Assembly: GCA_965229505.1 (NCBI GenBank)
Contig: OZ245881.1
Location: 434,001 to 498,000 of the forward strand
From: UBA6059 sp040219045
Lineage (GTDB): Bacteria > Bacteroidota > Bacteroidia > Cytophagales > Cyclobacteriaceae
Length of the DNA: 64,000 bases
Direction of reading: 5' to 3'
This document shows positions 63,266 through 64,000 of the stretch, piece after piece. A program made the translations under genes and the position numbers. Below the pieces are notes generated by a model, which did no database searches, was not told the origin of the DNA, and saw only the letters and a list, made by a program, of their open reading frames with translations. Positions within the stretch are counted from its first letter, which is position 1, and every line of letters begins with the position of its first letter.

Positions 63266-64000
63266 TTATCTTATAATATTTCCTGAGGTGTTACCCTCCA
63301 TTAATGCTTCTATGTTTTCAACGGAGACCATATTGGAGTCACCCTCTACAGTGTGCTTTAATGCACAGGCCGCTGTAGCAAACTTAAGTGCCGCCAACTT
63401 CTTATCGTAGTGGAGCAAGCCATAGATGATACCAGCCGCATAAGCATCTCCAGTACCCACACGATCTACAATGTGTGTCACGTCGAGCTCAGGCGTCTTG
63501 ACCAACGTCTCGCCGTTCCACATTTTACCTTGTATGCGATTGTGTGATGCACTGACCGCCACCCTATTCTTATCAAATACCGTCCTGATTCTTGGATACA
63601 TTTTCATCAACTGCTGAGCGGCTGATTTGAATTCTTCATTTGGTCTTACCTCAATATCAAATACGTCCATGATATCATGATAACCACCAATGACATAGTC
63701 ACAACCTGCAATAAGCTCCGGCATGATCTCTTTGCGTGATTTGCCGTAGCTCCAAAGGCTCTTTCTGGAGTGAATATCTGCGGAGACCTTTACACTCAGT
63801 TCATTAGCTGTCTGAATCGCCTTTAAGCAGCTCAGTGCAGCACCTGAGGATATGGCAGGTGTGATCCCAGTCCAGTGTAGCCAATCTGCATCTTTCAATA
63901 TCTCAGCCCAATCGAAGGTATCCTCTTCAGTCAAAGCAAATGCTGAGTTGTCACGCTCATAGACCACCTCGCTGGGACGGTGTACCGCACCTTTCTCCAG
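63266..64000 (-). CDS. kdgK: 2-Keto-3-deoxygluconate kinase (PfkB family), 5' end outside window
   Basis: Partial: 245 codons including the stop, and the frame stays open to the window edge with conserved sequence (LEKGAVHRPSEVVYERDNSA). The true start lies beyond 64000, so a GTG at 63967 is not the start. PfkB/ribokinase features: WLHWTGITPAIS, KVSADIHSRKSLW, FDKNRVAVSASHNRIQG and the anion-hole/catalytic-base motif VDRVGTGDAYAAG. The enzyme makes KDPG from 2-keto-3-deoxygluconate for the aldolase gene directly downstream. Confidence 0.9.
   Translation of the reverse strand: MEKGAVHRPSEVVYERDNSAFALTEEDTFDWAEILKDADWLHWTGITPAISSGAALSCLKAIQTANELSVKVSADIHSRKSLWSYGKSRKEIMPELIAGCDYVIGGYHDIMDVFDIEVRPNEEFKSAAQQLMKMYPRIRTVFDKNRVAVSASHNRIQGKMWNGETLVKTPELDVTHIVDRVGTGDAYAAGIIYGLLHYDKKLAALKFATAACALKHTVEGDSNMVSVENIEALMEGNTSGNIIR

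Overview
The window looks like chromosomal DNA of a Bacteroidota member of the Cytophagales type, probably marine and gliding. I infer this from three large secreted proteins with type IX secretion (T9SS) C-terminal sorting domains, many Bacteroidota-type lipoproteins, a LytTR response regulator with a TPR-periplasmic histidine kinase, a two-block FtsX-type permease, a DUF3667 protein, VIT/CCC1, YitT and weak Shine-Dalgarno signals. I see no rRNA, tRNA, CRISPR array or prophage.

Layout. 0-11.8 kb (minus strand): two successive gene pairs, each an S74-chaperone 'tail-fibre-like' secreted protein followed closely by a T9SS-exported protein (LRR in one pair, eleven FN3 domains in the other). 12-13.3 kb: a Cys-rich lipoprotein overlapping a DsbA-like lipoprotein. 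13.3-15.3 kb: an ABC1/UbiB-like kinase behind a TetR-type regulator. 15.6-24.6 kb: one 3015-residue T9SS surface protein with its own terminator. 24.7-27.5 kb: response regulator plus histidine kinase. 27.6-31 kb: VIT-family transporter, MenC-like enzyme (menaquinone) and, divergently, QueA (queuosine). 31.2-34.8 kb: three overlapping genes: an HExxH lipoprotein, a TonB-plug/MG2-like surface protein and a RibD-type reductase. 35-43.5 kb: MscS channel, small membrane proteins, FtsX permease, YitT, DUF2914 membrane protein with a decayed fragment of itself upstream, and a lipoprotein.

43.7-45.4 kb is an accessory patch: a GIY-YIG nuclease gene bordered by strong short hairpins that recur in a roughly 320-bp tandem array, which runs almost to the start of a heme-binding CxxCH dehydrogenase-like gene and its DUF1080 partner. 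48.4-50.1 kb encodes a large N-terminal domain joined to a K+-channel-like pore. 50.3-52.9 kb is a module (metal-type MerR regulator with a clear operator, a CC-motif lipoprotein, a DUF3667 protein) surrounded by full and partial copies of a MITE-like element. 53-57.8 kb: SulP transporter, AhpD-like enzyme, two tandem paralogous small membrane proteins, a methyltransferase with signal peptide and a TPR lipoprotein. 57.8-58.7 kb: three copies of a 94-nt hairpin-bounded element inside a larger repeat, then a 53-residue membrane protein missed by length cut-offs. 59-64 kb: threonylcarbamoyl-AMP synthase, phosphoglycerate kinase, DUF4136 lipoprotein, and KDPG aldolase with KDG kinase (uronate catabolism; the kinase gene runs off the end of the window).

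The least ordinary parts are the duplicated S74/T9SS fibre pairs, the GIY-YIG gene with its hairpin array, the three palindromic or MITE-like repeat families and the channel-like fusion. All functions are read from sequence features and family knowledge; no database search was run.
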